NCBI GenBank assembly: GCA_030444405.1
Contig: JARFPM010000009.1
Location: 1-62,121, forward strand
Direction: 5' to 3'
DNA: 62,121 bases
From: Nitrospira sp.
GTDB taxonomy: Bacteria > Nitrospirota > Nitrospiria > Nitrospirales > Nitrospiraceae
The stretch's first letter is position 1, and every line of letters starts with the position of its first letter. A model generated the notes under the pieces. It worked only from the letters and a program-made list of their open reading frames with translations, searched no databases and was not told where the DNA came from. The translations under genes and the position numbers were made by a program. Below are positions 1 to 9,223 of the stretch, piece after piece.

Positions 1-705
1 TATCCAATTCCACAAGCCGGAGAGCCAGTTCATGATCATGTCGATCCACGAGTCGCTTGTCGAAGGTTGATCCCCCTTCACGGAAGGTGCAGGTGCTGCC
101 GACGTGACAGGAGGTGGAGTCGGAGGACTCGGATTGGTTTGCGCAATTTCTGGTGATGCCTCACTCGGACTGGTCGGTACCATGGAGGGAGGCGGTTCTA
201 TGACGGCGGCCTGGGTTATGGCAGGCTTGTTCGCACTTGATGCGACCAATGCCGATGATTTGGCCTGTTGTATTTCTTCCTTGTACTGAGCCACCTTGGT
301 CTGCAAGGAGACGCTCTCCTGCCGAATATCCAATATCTTGCGCGCCAAATGCCAACTCTCATTCATTAAGTTTGCCACCTGTGTTTTTAGCGACGCGAGA
401 GTGTTCTCCGCTCGTTGTCTCATGATCGGCAACTGTTCTTCTTCCCGCTGAATGGCGGCGTGCAGTTCGGATACGACGGCATCTTCGCGTCGGTTCGAGG
501 CCTGCCATCCCGCGATCTCCCCGTCCAACTCCCTGACGTCCTCTCGTACCGCTTCCAACACTTGGGTCTGTGCCAACGTCTCCGCCTTGACCCTTTCGTA
601 CGTACGCCGACTGACACAGCCGACATCCGAGAGCAAGACCGCGGCGAGCACACAGAGAACAACCCGTTGAGCGACCAGAGACGCTGTGCCGGTAGGACAT
701 GTCAT
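1..705 (-). CDS. Coiled-coil lipoprotein, C-terminus cut by window edge
   Basis: The frame stays open for 235 codons from an ATG at 705 to the window edge, so the 3' end is missing. The N-terminus has a hydrophobic stretch ending in a lipobox-like Val-Gly-Cys at about residues 29-31, so export and lipid anchoring are likely. Residues about 35-135 are rich in Glu, Gln, Lys, Leu and Ala with heptad-like spacing, suggesting a coiled coil. This is followed by a Pro/Ser/Ala-rich linker (about 145-215). The last visible residues are Trp-rich and hydrophobic (about 220-235), possibly a membrane-associated helix. No enzyme motif is visible and no family is recognised. It is transcribed away from the ferritin-like gene across a 98-base divergent gap. 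Only other frames produce long ORFs here, but this frame has clean coding character throughout. Confidence 0.75.
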   Translation of the reverse strand, partial: MTCPTGTASLVAQRVVLCVLAAVLLSDVGCVSRRTYERVKAETLAQTQVLEAVREDVRELDGEIAGWQASNRREDAVVSELHAAIQREEEQLPIMRQRAENTLASLKTQVANLMNESWHLARKILDIRQESVSLQTKVAQYKEEIQQAKSSALVASSANKPAITQAAVIEPPPSMVPTSPSEASPEIAQTNPSPPTPPPVTSAAPAPSVKGDQPSTSDSWIDMIMNWLSGLWNWI

Positions 706-803
706 GGGTATTGCCTCATGGGTTAACCAAACCGAAGCCCTTGTGCCTTGGGTCAGCAGTCGGTCTGGCGAGTAGCTGTGCGTAAGATGTACACAGATGA
801 TGG

Positions 804-1523
804 GTGTCAGTCAACCCTTCTGCCCCTCCCTTCGAGAAGCACTTGGATAACCAGCCACAGGTTGCGTACTATGAGGCCATCATGTCGTCTGATGCGGCTA
901 CGCCCATTCGGCTCCCACCGGAGTGTGAGACCGCTCTCTTGGAACGGTTTCTCAAAGCAGAAGCCATGGCGCTTTGGACAGTACGGTCGGCGCGTCTACA
1001 AGACGTTCCTCAGAACGTCTATGCCTTTCTCCGAAAACACGAGGAAGATGAGCAGCAGCATCTCTCGCAGTTTGAAACCATGATCGGCCGTCAACCTCGC
1101 GAACGGGAACGGCTTCCGTCCGTGCCAAGGCAATGGCCCGCGCTGGCGGTTCAGCTCTATGGGTATGAGTCGTTGGGACTTGAATTCGCGACGTTACTCG
1201 TCACGTTACGGCCGGACTTGGTCTCGATCCGCGAGGACGAACTTGTCCATGTGGAATTCTTTGAGCAAGAGATTCACCGCATCCTCAGAGGCGGTGCTGC
1301 CGCTGCCGAACAAGCCCGGGTCTCCGCGCTCGCGTGGTGGCGGAAATTACCGCGAACAGTTGATCGCTATCTCGAAGCGACGGTGCTCGATCCTTGTCGG
1401 CAGGCGCTGGCAGAGCAAATCCTCGTTGCAATCGATCGGCGTTTCCGTGAAACAGGACTTCTTCAGAGAAAGGAAGCGACGACGATGAGGTCGGTCAGGC
1501 TTGATCAGGAAGAAGGCCGGTGA
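804..1523 (+). CDS. Ferritin-like diiron protein
   Basis: This 239-residue protein carries the spacing of ferritin-like four-helix diiron proteins: a Glu-rich helix, an ExxH motif (EQQH, about residue 84), a further helix with Glu residues (about 120-130) and a second ExxH (ELVH, about 147). Such proteins bind two irons between the helices; whether it stores iron, oxidises a substrate or detoxifies peroxide cannot be told from the sequence. There is no signal peptide, so it is probably cytoplasmic. The longest frame begins with GTG at 804. An ATG at 882 preceded by GAGG five bases upstream is an attractive alternative start (213 residues) and leaves all metal motifs intact. The 3' end overlaps the convergent accA gene by 29 bases. 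Confidence 0.7.
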   Translation: MSVNPSAPPFEKHLDNQPQVAYYEAIMSSDAATPIRLPPECETALLERFLKAEAMALWTVRSARLQDVPQNVYAFLRKHEEDEQQHLSQFETMIGRQPRERERLPSVPRQWPALAVQLYGYESLGLEFATLLVTLRPDLVSIREDELVHVEFFEQEIHRILRGGAAAAEQARVSALAWWRKLPRTVDRYLEATVLDPCRQALAEQILVAIDRRFRETGLLQRKEATTMRSVRLDQEEGR

Positions 1524-2466
1524 CGGCCCCCATCTTGCGGTATTTCTGATCCCGCTGAGCAATGAGTCGTTCGGCGGGTAAATCAAATAGATCGAACAAT
1601 TGGTTGGTCAGTGCCTTTCCGACCAGGTCGCAGACGACCCTTGGCTCGCGATGAGCACCGCCCAGCGGTTCGGAAACAATCGTGTCGATCACGCCAAGCT
1701 CAAGAAGATCGTTTGCGGTCATTTTCAATGCAGAAGCGGCATCGGGAACCTTTGCCGGGCTGTCCCAAAGAATCGCGGCACAGCCTTCCGGTGAAATCAC
1801 CGAATAGACCGAATGTTCCAGCATGAGAACACGGTCGGCGACGCCGAGAGCCAAGGCGCCTCCGCTCCCTCCTTCGCCGATGACCACCGAAATAATCGGC
1901 ACGCTCAACCGAGACATGACAAACAGATTACGGGCGATGGCTTCCGCTTGCCCGCGCTCCTCGGCACCGATGCCGGGATAGGCACCAGGCGTGTCAATAA
2001 AGGTGATGATCGGGCGGTTAAACTTTTCCGCCATCTTCATGAGGCGGAGCGCCTTCCGATACCCTTCCGGGTTGGGCATGCCGAAATTCCGTTGCATGCG
2101 CTCCTTGAGGGTTTTGCCTTTCTGATGGCCGATAATCATCACAGGGCGGTCGTTGAATCGGGCGAATCCCCCCACGATGGCCCGATCGTCTCCAAACACA
2201 CGGTCACCATGCAATTCGAGAAAGTCCCGCGTTAGTTCATTGATATAGTCCAGTGTGCTGGGCCGTTGAGGATGTCGGGCCAGTTGCGTTCTTTGCCAGG
2301 GGGTCAGATTTTTGTAGAGTTCGTGTTCGGCTTGAGCCAGCTTCGCTCGAAGCTTCCGAAGGTCGTTTTGGACGGAGGATTTGCCGCTGGTGGCCGCGGC
2401 GGATAGTTTCTCGATCTTCTCCTCGATCTCTCGGATCGGCTTTTCAAATTCAAGGTAATCGCGCAT
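1495..2466 (-). CDS. accA: Acetyl-CoA carboxylase carboxyltransferase subunit alpha
   Basis: AccA pairs with AccD to transfer the carboxyl group from biotin to acetyl-CoA, giving malonyl-CoA, the first committed step of fatty-acid synthesis. The protein has the family's N-terminal helical section, then the crotonase-type carboxyltransferase fold with conserved GHQKG, DTPGAYPG and GEGGSGGALA stretches. The start is placed at the ATG at 2466 because the following residues (MRDYLEFEKPI) line up with the usual AccA N-terminus and give 323 residues, close to the 319 of E. coli. A GTG at 2499 would add 11 residues. It lies just downstream of dnaE on the same strand, a short gap that suggests co-transcription. 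The last residues overlap the end of the ferritin-like gene. Confidence 0.95.
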   Translation of the reverse strand: MRDYLEFEKPIREIEEKIEKLSAAATSGKSSVQNDLRKLRAKLAQAEHELYKNLTPWQRTQLARHPQRPSTLDYINELTRDFLELHGDRVFGDDRAIVGGFARFNDRPVMIIGHQKGKTLKERMQRNFGMPNPEGYRKALRLMKMAEKFNRPIITFIDTPGAYPGIGAEERGQAEAIARNLFVMSRLSVPIISVVIGEGGSGGALALGVADRVLMLEHSVYSVISPEGCAAILWDSPAKVPDAASALKMTANDLLELGVIDTIVSEPLGGAHREPRVVCDLVGKALTNQLFDLFDLPAERLIAQRDQKYRKMGAVTGLLPDQA

Positions 2467-2518
2467 AGCCCTGTTCACTTTCATCCAACGATCAGCCACA
2501 CGGCCCGACTGAAGACCT

Positions 2519-5500
2519 CTAACATAGCAAAGAGAGGGCCCCTTTGCCTAGCACTTCCTCAACATCCGACACAAAATGGTCGCTGGCGCAGACGGTGAGA
2601 TGCGGGAGGGGAGCCGTCTCGGCTTCCAAGGTACCATCGGTTCGAATCGACATCGAGATCGAGGTACTGCCGGGATGCCGTCGAAAGATGTCCAGCAACC
2701 GAGGCAACTGCTCACGCACTTCCTGGCGATCCGTGAGGTTGATGCGAATGCGTTTGATGGACTGGGCCTGTACTTCGGCTAGCGGCTCGATTTTGCTTCC
2801 GCGAATCTTAGTACCCTTATCACCACGATCGATGGTGCCGGTGATGCGGATAATCCGCTCCGGTACGATCAACTCACCGGCGGTTCTGAATAAATCGGGA
2901 AACACGATCACTTCCGTAGTCCCTTGCAGGTCTTCCACCGTGAGGTAGGCCATCCGATCGCCCTTCTTCGTCAGCATCGACTTGACCGTGGCGATGATGC
3001 CGCAGATCTTCACCTCGCTGCCGTCAGCACAGTCTTTCAATCCCGACGTCGTGGTGGTGGACAAGGCGCCCAGCGTCGCTTCGTAGCGGGCGAGGGGATG
3101 GGCGGAAATATAGAACCCGGTCAGTTCCCGTTCGTACTTCAATCGTTGCGCTTGATCCCATTCCGCAAGCGAAGGCAGCGGGGGAGTCGGCAAGGTCGTT
3201 GAGGTGGTGTGCCCGTTTAGTTCCTCTCCGAAGATACTGATTTGCCCGAGCTCACGCTCGCGCTGAGCAGCCGCACCTTCTTCCACGGCTTGATCGAGCA
3301 CCGCCATCAGTTGTGAGCGCTTGGCACCGGTGGAATCGAAGGCACCGGCCTTGATCAGGCCTTCCAACATCCGTTTATTCACTTTGTGAAGATCGACCCG
3401 TCGGCAGAAGTCAAAAAACGACCCGAAGGTGCCTGTCTGAGTCCGCACCTCCAAGACTGACTCCACGGCTCCCTCACCGACGTTCTTAATGGCTGCCAAA
3501 CCGAACCGGATTGCCCCGCCTGCGACGGCAAAGTGCGTTTGGCTGGCGTTCACGTCCGGCCCCAGCACTTTGATGCCCAGATCCCGACATTCCGTGAAAT
3601 AACCGACCAGCTTGTCCTGGTTGCCCATGTCGGTCGTCATGAGGGCGGCCATAAATTCGGTCGGGTAGTGGGCTTTGAGGTAGGCCGTCTGGTAACAGAC
3701 GACGGCATAGGCGGCCGCGTGCGATTTATTGAAGCCATATCCGGCGAATTTTTGAATCAGTTCGTACAGTTTTTCCGCCTTTTTCTCAGGAATGTTCTTT
3801 TGCTTCGCGCCATCGAGGAACTTGGCACGCAACTTTTCCATTTCCTCCGGCTTCTTTTTGCCCATCGCACGACGAAGAATATCAGCTTGGCCCAATGAGA
3901 ACCCGGCCATCTTGTTGGCGATTGCCATGACCTGTTCCTGGTAGACGATCACACCATAGGTATCCTTGAGGATCGGCTCCAGTTCGGGCACCTCATAGGT
4001 GATCGGGACCTTGCCCTGCTTTCGCTTGATGAAGTCAGGAATGAGATCCATCGGTCCTGGTCGATACAGCGCGATGATGGCGATGATGTCTTCGAACCGG
4101 TCGGGCTTCAATCCGGTGAGCAGATCGCGCATGCCGGAGCTTTCCAGCTGGAACAGCCCGGTTGTTTTTCCGGAGCTCAAGAGGGCAAAGGTGGCTGGAT
4201 CATCGAACGACACCTGATCGATCACAAGCGGCGGCGCCTCGGGATGCGTTTCGTTGATCAGGGTCTCGGCACGCCGAATCATCGTGAGGGTCTTCAGTCC
4301 GAGGAAGTCGAATTTGACCAACCCGATCTTCTCGACGTCTCCCATCGAGTACTGAGTCACGATTTCGTCGTTGGCGCCCTTGTAGAGCGGCACGTGGTCG
4401 GTGAGCGGTCCTTCGGAGATCACGACGCCGGCCGCATGGGTCGAAGCATGACGGGCCAGACCTTCGAGGGATTGCGCATTGGTCATGAGCTCTTTGACCT
4501 TCGGGTCCGTCTCCACCAGTTCGCGCAACCGAGGCTCGGTCTCTAACGCTTGCTGCAGCGTGATGTTCAATTGATTGGGGACAAGCTTCGCGACTTTGTC
4601 CGCGTCGGCATAGGACATTTCCAACACGCGCCCCACATCGCGGATCGCCGCCTTGGCCCCGAGGGTCCCGAAGGTAATGATCTGAGCGACGTGGTCGGTA
4701 CCATACTTGTCCACCACGTAATTGATCACTTCCCCCCGGCGATCCATACAAAAATCCATATCGATATCGGGAAGCGAGACGCGCTCAGGATTCAAGAAGC
4801 GCTCGAATAAGAGCGTATAGACCAGCGGATCGAGGTCGGTAATGCGCAGGGCATAGGCGACAAGGCTGCCGGCGGCAGAACCTCGACCAGGCCCGACGGG
4901 GATCCCTTTTGATCGAGCGAAGCGGATGATGTCCCAGACGATGAGAAAGTAGCCGGCAAAGCCCATCGAGCAGATCACCATCAGTTCTTCCCGGAGGCGC
5001 TGATCATAGACGGCGGAAACAATCCGGCTGGGCCGCTCCTTCAGCCGTTCCTTCAGTCCGGCGAGGGCGAGATGTTCCAGATAGGACTCACGATCCTGGA
5101 ACTCTTCCGGAACGCGATACTGCGGGAGATAGGTCTTGTTCAGCGGAAGGTCGAGATCGCAATAGTCAGCGATGCGGCAGGTGTTCGTCACGGCGCCAGG
5201 AAATTCTGCGAACGCCGGAGCGATTTCCTCCGTTGATTTGACGTACAGTTGATCCGTGTCAAACTTCATCCGGCTGGGGTCACTCACCGTCTTTCCCGTC
5301 TGCAGGCACAGCATCAACTCATGCGGCCGCGCGTCGTCCTTCTTCAGGTAGTGACAATCATTCGTGCCCGCCAGCGGAATCCCGAGCTTCTTGTGAATTT
5401 CCATCAAGCCGCCATTGGCCACCCGCTGATGATCGAGTCCGTTGGCCTGCACTTCGAGGTAGAAATGATCCTTCCCAAAGATCTCTTGAAATTCGCCGGC

Positions 5501-5983
5501 CACCGCCATCGCACCATCCATATCTTTCTGGCCGATCAGATAAGGAATCTCCCCACTCAGGCAGCCGGAGAGGGCGATAATTCCATCATGGTGTAGCTTT
5601 AACAGTTCCTTATCAATTCGAGGTTTATAATAAAATCCTTCAAGATATCCTTTACTAACGAGTTTGATGAGGTTCTGATAGCCGGTGACATTTCTCGCGA
5701 GGAGAATCAGATGATAGTAATCATTATGCGCGAGGCCGCTGTCTTTCTTGGCATGCCGGCTTCCCAAGGCCATATAGGCTTCACAGCCGATGATCGGCTT
5801 GACGCCCACTTCTTTGGCTTTGCGATAAAACTCGACCGCGCCGAACATATTGCCATGGTCCGTCATCGCCACGGCCGGCTGGTCGAAGGACTTGATCTGC
5901 CGAACCAGCGGCTCAATCTGATTCGCACCGTCGAGGAGACTGAACTGAGTGTGGAGATGAAGATGGACAAAAGAGGAAGCCAC
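2519..5983 (-). CDS. dnaE: DNA polymerase III subunit alpha
   Basis: This is the catalytic subunit of the replicative polymerase (1154 residues, normal for DnaE1). The N-terminal PHP domain starts with the metal-binding HLHTQFSLLDGA stretch at residues 7-20. The palm follows, with the GPGRGSAAGS nucleotide-binding loop (about 364-373) and the catalytic aspartates in PDIDMDF (D406 and D408). The third aspartate is probably in KFDFLGLK. The tandem HhH region follows, and an OB-fold domain with a C-terminal tau-binding part closes the protein (about residues 980-1154). No intein is seen. It lies directly upstream of accA. Fragments resembling codons 38-50 of this gene reappear at about 9113 and 11765 as scars of a nearby tandem duplication. 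Confidence 0.97.
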   Translation of the reverse strand: MASSFVHLHLHTQFSLLDGANQIEPLVRQIKSFDQPAVAMTDHGNMFGAVEFYRKAKEVGVKPIIGCEAYMALGSRHAKKDSGLAHNDYYHLILLARNVTGYQNLIKLVSKGYLEGFYYKPRIDKELLKLHHDGIIALSGCLSGEIPYLIGQKDMDGAMAVAGEFQEIFGKDHFYLEVQANGLDHQRVANGGLMEIHKKLGIPLAGTNDCHYLKKDDARPHELMLCLQTGKTVSDPSRMKFDTDQLYVKSTEEIAPAFAEFPGAVTNTCRIADYCDLDLPLNKTYLPQYRVPEEFQDRESYLEHLALAGLKERLKERPSRIVSAVYDQRLREELMVICSMGFAGYFLIVWDIIRFARSKGIPVGPGRGSAAGSLVAYALRITDLDPLVYTLLFERFLNPERVSLPDIDMDFCMDRRGEVINYVVDKYGTDHVAQIITFGTLGAKAAIRDVGRVLEMSYADADKVAKLVPNQLNITLQQALETEPRLRELVETDPKVKELMTNAQSLEGLARHASTHAAGVVISEGPLTDHVPLYKGANDEIVTQYSMGDVEKIGLVKFDFLGLKTLTMIRRAETLINETHPEAPPLVIDQVSFDDPATFALLSSGKTTGLFQLESSGMRDLLTGLKPDRFEDIIAIIALYRPGPMDLIPDFIKRKQGKVPITYEVPELEPILKDTYGVIVYQEQVMAIANKMAGFSLGQADILRRAMGKKKPEEMEKLRAKFLDGAKQKNIPEKKAEKLYELIQKFAGYGFNKSHAAAYAVVCYQTAYLKAHYPTEFMAALMTTDMGNQDKLVGYFTECRDLGIKVLGPDVNASQTHFAVAGGAIRFGLAAIKNVGEGAVESVLEVRTQTGTFGSFFDFCRRVDLHKVNKRMLEGLIKAGAFDSTGAKRSQLMAVLDQAVEEGAAAQRERELGQISIFGEELNGHTTSTTLPTPPLPSLAEWDQAQRLKYERELTGFYISAHPLARYEATLGALSTTTTSGLKDCADGSEVKICGIIATVKSMLTKKGDRMAYLTVEDLQGTTEVIVFPDLFRTAGELIVPERIIRITGTIDRGDKGTKIRGSKIEPLAEVQAQSIKRIRINLTDRQEVREQLPRLLDIFRRHPGSTSISMSIRTDGTLEAETAPLPHLTVCASDHFVSDVEEVLGKGALSLLC

Positions 5984-6101
5984 GAAACATACACCTCGTT
6001 ATCGGATTGTAGTGAGGGTGCAAGAAGGAGTCAACGGCGGACCAGGCAGAGAGGAGCCATCTCATAGAGACGCCGTCAACAAACCGTCTATTGTGAGATT
6101 A

Positions 6102-8033
6102 CTAGAGCCGTTCCCCGTACTTTCGGTAGTGTTGCTCCTTGGCGTCGGCGATCCACTTGTCCCGTTTAATGCGTTCCGGATCGGTCTCGAGCTTCTTGGC
6201 GATCTTCTCGATATCTTCCGGTTTCCAACGGGCAATTTGGATAAACGTGTAGGTGCCCATCTTATTCAGGGTCTGTGCAAAAACCGGCCCGATCCCGTGA
6301 ATCTTTTTGAGATCGTCTTTCTGACTGTCCTTACCCACCTTGGGTTGTCCTCCTTGGGAACTCAGTTCGGCTCTATTCGGACGAGCCTGAGGAGGCACCA
6401 CGGTTGCTGGAGCTGGTTTCGTCCGAATGGCCACGCGCAGTTCTCTGAGGCGCTTTTGCAGGCGATCGATGCGTTCATCTTTCTCTGAAATACTCCGGAC
6501 CTCCTCGACGAGAGCGTGACGCTCCGCTTGAAGCGCATGCAGCTCACGGTGGAGGCTCGCAATCTGCTCGTCTCGTTCATGCAAACGTTGCTCGCTGAGC
6601 AGATGTTGCGCGCGGAGTTGTTCCTGTGCGGCGCATTGTTCTTGGAGCTTCGCTGTTTCGACTTCGAGTTCTTGCACGGTGCGCGCGTGAGTTCTTTCCC
6701 ATTCTTTGAGTTCTGATTGCTTCTCGCGAAGGAGGTGGGTGACCGGCACAAGTTCTGCGATCCGCCGATCGCGCTCCGCGATGGCCTGTTCCAGCTGCTG
6801 AATCGCGCCGCGATGGGCGGCTTCCCGATCACTCAATTCGACCTCCAGCTGATGGATACGGCTCTGCACCGACTCGAACTTCTCCAGGCGCGCTCGGAGT
6901 TGGTCCCGATCGGCAAGGCCTTCGTTGAGTTGGGCAATATGCTCGCGCTGCACCCGGACTTCCTGTTCTATAACTTCGCGCGCTTGTTCGGCTGTACGAC
7001 AAGCCTGTTGGGCCGCGCGAAGTTCGTCAGCCTGGGCGGCCGCGACCACATCGACCTCGCCGATTCGACGGTCTCGTTCACCAATGGACCGTTCGAGCTG
7101 CTGGATCATGCCGCGATGGGCGGCTTCGCGATCACTCAGCTCGACTTCCAGTTGATGCACGCGATCTTGCACCGATTCCAGCCTTTCCATGCGGGCGCGG
7201 ACCTGGTCCCGATCGGCAAGGTCTTTGTTGAGTTGCGCGATATGGTCACGGAGGACGCGGATCTCTTCCTTCAAGACCTCGTGCGTGTGTTCCGCAGCTC
7301 GACAGGCCTGCTGAGCCCCGCGGAGTTCTTCCAGCTGGGCGGCAGCACTCGCATCGACCTCACTGAGCCGGCGGTCCCGCTCCGCGATGGTCTGTTCGAG
7401 CTGCTGGATCATGCCGCGATGGGCGGCTTCGCGATCACTCAGCTCGACTTCCAGTTGATGCACGCGATCTTGCACCGATTCCAGCCTTTCCATGCGGGCG
7501 CGGACCTGGTCCCGATCGGCAAGGTCTTCGGTGAGTTGGTTGATGTGGTCACGCAAGGCCTGCATTTCCTGCTCCATGACCTCGCGTGCTTGTTCCGCAG
7601 CTCGACAGGCCTGCTGAGCTCCGCGGAGTTCTTCCGATCGGGTAGCCGCGATCGATTCAAATTCACTAATCCGGTAGCGTGCCGCAGCTCCGTCAGCTTC
7701 CAAGTCCGTCAATCGCTTTGTCCGTAAGGCCAATTCTGATTCGAGGGCTTTCAGCCGTTCACCACGGGCGGTCAACTCTCGTTGGGCTGAGGAGTAGAGT
7801 GTCTCGGATGACATGATCTTCTGCTCGAGAATCCGCACCGACGAGGTCTTTGCTTTCAAATCACGAGATATCGCCTCCAGCGCCTGTTCTTTGGTTCGTA
7901 AGAGGTCGGCGAGATCCTCGTGTGGGTATTCGGTCGAATGCTTTGGGAGGCGCTGCAAGAACCAGCCGACCGCAACGCCAATACCTGCCGCGATGAGAAG
8001 GCATCCGACCATCTGGCTAATCAGTGTGATCAT
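6102..8033 (-). CDS. Membrane-anchored coiled-coil repeat protein with C-terminal helix-hairpin-helix domain (copy A)
   Basis: The 643-residue protein begins with one transmembrane helix (about residues 5-25, CLLIAAGIGVAVGWFL), so it is probably held in the inner membrane. A long coiled coil follows and includes two full and one partial copies of a 101-residue repeat (about 122-427), each with the LSDREAAHRG signature. The C-terminal 70 residues contain a DDLKKIHGIGPVFAQTL stretch, typical of helix-hairpin-helix domains annotated as flap-endonuclease-like or 50S L21-linked proteins. In such proteins the domain may bind nucleic acid, but no nuclease residues are visible. The gene is followed upstream, 14 bases away, by a BON/OmpA gene on the same strand, and the pair has been duplicated. 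A role linking the inner membrane to DNA or scaffolding is only a guess. Confidence 0.8.
   Translation of the reverse strand: MITLISQMVGCLLIAAGIGVAVGWFLQRLPKHSTEYPHEDLADLLRTKEQALEAISRDLKAKTSSVRILEQKIMSSETLYSSAQRELTARGERLKALESELALRTKRLTDLEADGAAARYRISEFESIAATRSEELRGAQQACRAAEQAREVMEQEMQALRDHINQLTEDLADRDQVRARMERLESVQDRVHQLEVELSDREAAHRGMIQQLEQTIAERDRRLSEVDASAAAQLEELRGAQQACRAAEHTHEVLKEEIRVLRDHIAQLNKDLADRDQVRARMERLESVQDRVHQLEVELSDREAAHRGMIQQLERSIGERDRRIGEVDVVAAAQADELRAAQQACRTAEQAREVIEQEVRVQREHIAQLNEGLADRDQLRARLEKFESVQSRIHQLEVELSDREAAHRGAIQQLEQAIAERDRRIAELVPVTHLLREKQSELKEWERTHARTVQELEVETAKLQEQCAAQEQLRAQHLLSEQRLHERDEQIASLHRELHALQAERHALVEEVRSISEKDERIDRLQKRLRELRVAIRTKPAPATVVPPQARPNRAELSSQGGQPKVGKDSQKDDLKKIHGIGPVFAQTLNKMGTYTFIQIARWKPEDIEKIAKKLETDPERIKRDKWIADAKEQHYRKYGERL
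6753..7670 (-). repeat. 303-base tandem repeats inside coiled-coil gene A
   Basis: The coding sequence contains three successive units with a 303-base period. For example, the CCGCGATGGGCGGCTTC stretch occurs at 7111 and again at 7414, with a diverged version near 6810. Each unit encodes 101 residues: a DRDQVRARMERLES helix, the LSDREAAHRG block, a RDRRI block, and a REVxxEE helix. The last unit is partial. Confidence 0.85.
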
Positions 8034-8047
8034 AAATTCTGTGGTCC

Positions 8048-8911
8048 TTACATGACTAGTTCGATTCGTTGATACTCCTCGAAGCTTGGCTGTGATTTTC
8101 CCTGAGAGAAGGGCTGTGGTGAACCGGTGCCGATTGTTGTAAAGGGGTTGGTGAGTCCATGACTGGTCAGGTACTGCTTGACCGTTTCGGCGCGATGACG
8201 GTTCAGTTGCAGGTTGTGCTCCGTGTTACCCACGGTCGTGGTATGGCTCGTGATTTCAATCGGTGCGTTGGGAGCTTGCCTGAGGAGTGTGATGATTTGA
8301 TTCAGTGCCACCTGTCCTTTGGTCGTGATCGTCGCACTGTTGGGCTCAAACTCGATCGAAGATTTCGCAAGGACTTGGTTCAGCGACAGCTGCAGTGCCG
8401 GGAGAGAAACCGCGATGGAAGAAGACGATGAGGTCGTCGGGGCCACCATCACACGGTCTTCGACGGTGAGCCCCGCCCGTACAGCCGGAGCGATCACCTG
8501 TAAGACATCGGCTTTCTCACGATGACCGGCAACCTGACCGGTCACGACCAACGAACGTCCATCGATGATGATGGAACCACGTTCCACCATCAACCCCAAG
8601 ATCGGCAAGAGTTGGGGAACCGTGTCCACCCATGGAGCCGTGATAGCGTCCCTATCAACGACAAGCTGGTCAATCACACGCATACCCGATTTTGTATAAA
8701 GCGCATGGGCCTGATCGAGAATGATGGCCTTACGGCGTTCGTTGGGCAACGAACCGCGGAGGACTAATTTACTCTGTTCAATGCTGGCGTGAAAGGTGGC
8801 GGGAGTTACAGCCGCGGCTCGTGGCGGTAAAGAGAGATGCCGTGGGATACACACCACGGCAAGAAGTATCAGCGCAATGATACCGCCGGTAAGAATCCTC
8901 GCACGACTCAT
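8048..8911 (-). CDS. BON-like/OmpA C-terminal domain envelope protein
   Basis: This 287-residue protein has an N-terminal signal anchor (about residues 7-24), a middle region resembling repeated BON-like halves (about 40-165, with LRGSLPNERRKAII and VVTGQVAGHREKADV), and an OmpA-like C-terminal domain (about 180-287). The OmpA part shows the typical EFEPNSATIT strand, NxHLQLNRHRAETVKQYL helix and a terminal IGTGSPQP stretch. OmpA-like domains bind peptidoglycan, so it probably sits in the periplasm tethered by its N-terminal helix. The architecture resembles the mycobacterial ArfA type. It lies 14 bases upstream of the coiled-coil gene and is probably co-transcribed with it. A nearly complete internal deletion has reduced the second copy of this gene to the stub at 11370-11576. 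Confidence 0.8.
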   Translation of the reverse strand: MSRARILTGGIIALILLAVVCIPRHLSLPPRAAAVTPATFHASIEQSKLVLRGSLPNERRKAIILDQAHALYTKSGMRVIDQLVVDRDAITAPWVDTVPQLLPILGLMVERGSIIIDGRSLVVTGQVAGHREKADVLQVIAPAVRAGLTVEDRVMVAPTTSSSSSIAVSLPALQLSLNQVLAKSSIEFEPNSATITTKGQVALNQIITLLRQAPNAPIEITSHTTTVGNTEHNLQLNRHRAETVKQYLTSHGLTNPFTTIGTGSPQPFSQGKSQPSFEEYQRIELVM

Positions 8912-9223
8912 GTGACCAGACCGCTATGGATGATGATGTGATGACTGGGGTGCGAGTGATGACGGTACCACACTTGACGACGTATGTACTAGGGTGGCAT
9001 CAGCCAGATCCAGCAGACCAAGCACAAGGGCGACAGAATCTGTTTACTCCTCGTTTGAGGTTAGCCTGCGACGATGTTCCGAGTAACACAGGATCCGCGT
9101 TGAAGAGGCTGTCATGGTCGGTCACCGCCACAGCCGGTTGGTTGAAGGATTTTGAGTGAGTGGACCAGGCAGGGGAGGCACCTCATCGAGACACCGCCCC
9201 AAAAACCGCGTATTCTGAAGTTA
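8912..9223. other. Junction spacer between duplication copies A and B
   Basis: There is no gene here. The left part (8912-9105) is the upstream region of the BON/OmpA gene and recurs at 11577-11765. The right part (9111-9155) is a scar of the dnaE 5' end, matching 5851-5890 with a few mismatches, joined to a copy of the short spacer between dnaE and coiled-coil gene A (9160-9223, matching about 6038-6101). About 150 bases of the dnaE start region are missing in the scar. Confidence 0.7.

Larger units (their letters stand above)
5846..9105. repeat. Segmental tandem duplication, copy A
   Basis: This block runs from inside the dnaE 5' end through the coiled-coil gene and the BON/OmpA gene to their upstream spacer. 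The same order recurs immediately after it. Shared landmarks in order are: the dnaE MTDHG codons (5851-5890 against 9111-9155), the GGACCAGGCAG spacer (6038 against 9161), the coiled-coil gene, the OmpA-type gene, and a spacer containing GTATGTACTAGGGTG (about 8982 against 11643). Boundaries are approximate because they were set by eye. Confidence 0.8.

Noticed and set aside
6717-7727. Long plus-strand open frame of 336 codons opposite coiled-coil gene A
   Set aside because: It mirrors the repeats of the real minus-strand gene, and has no ribosome-binding site or family features. The same antisense frames appear opposite gene B.
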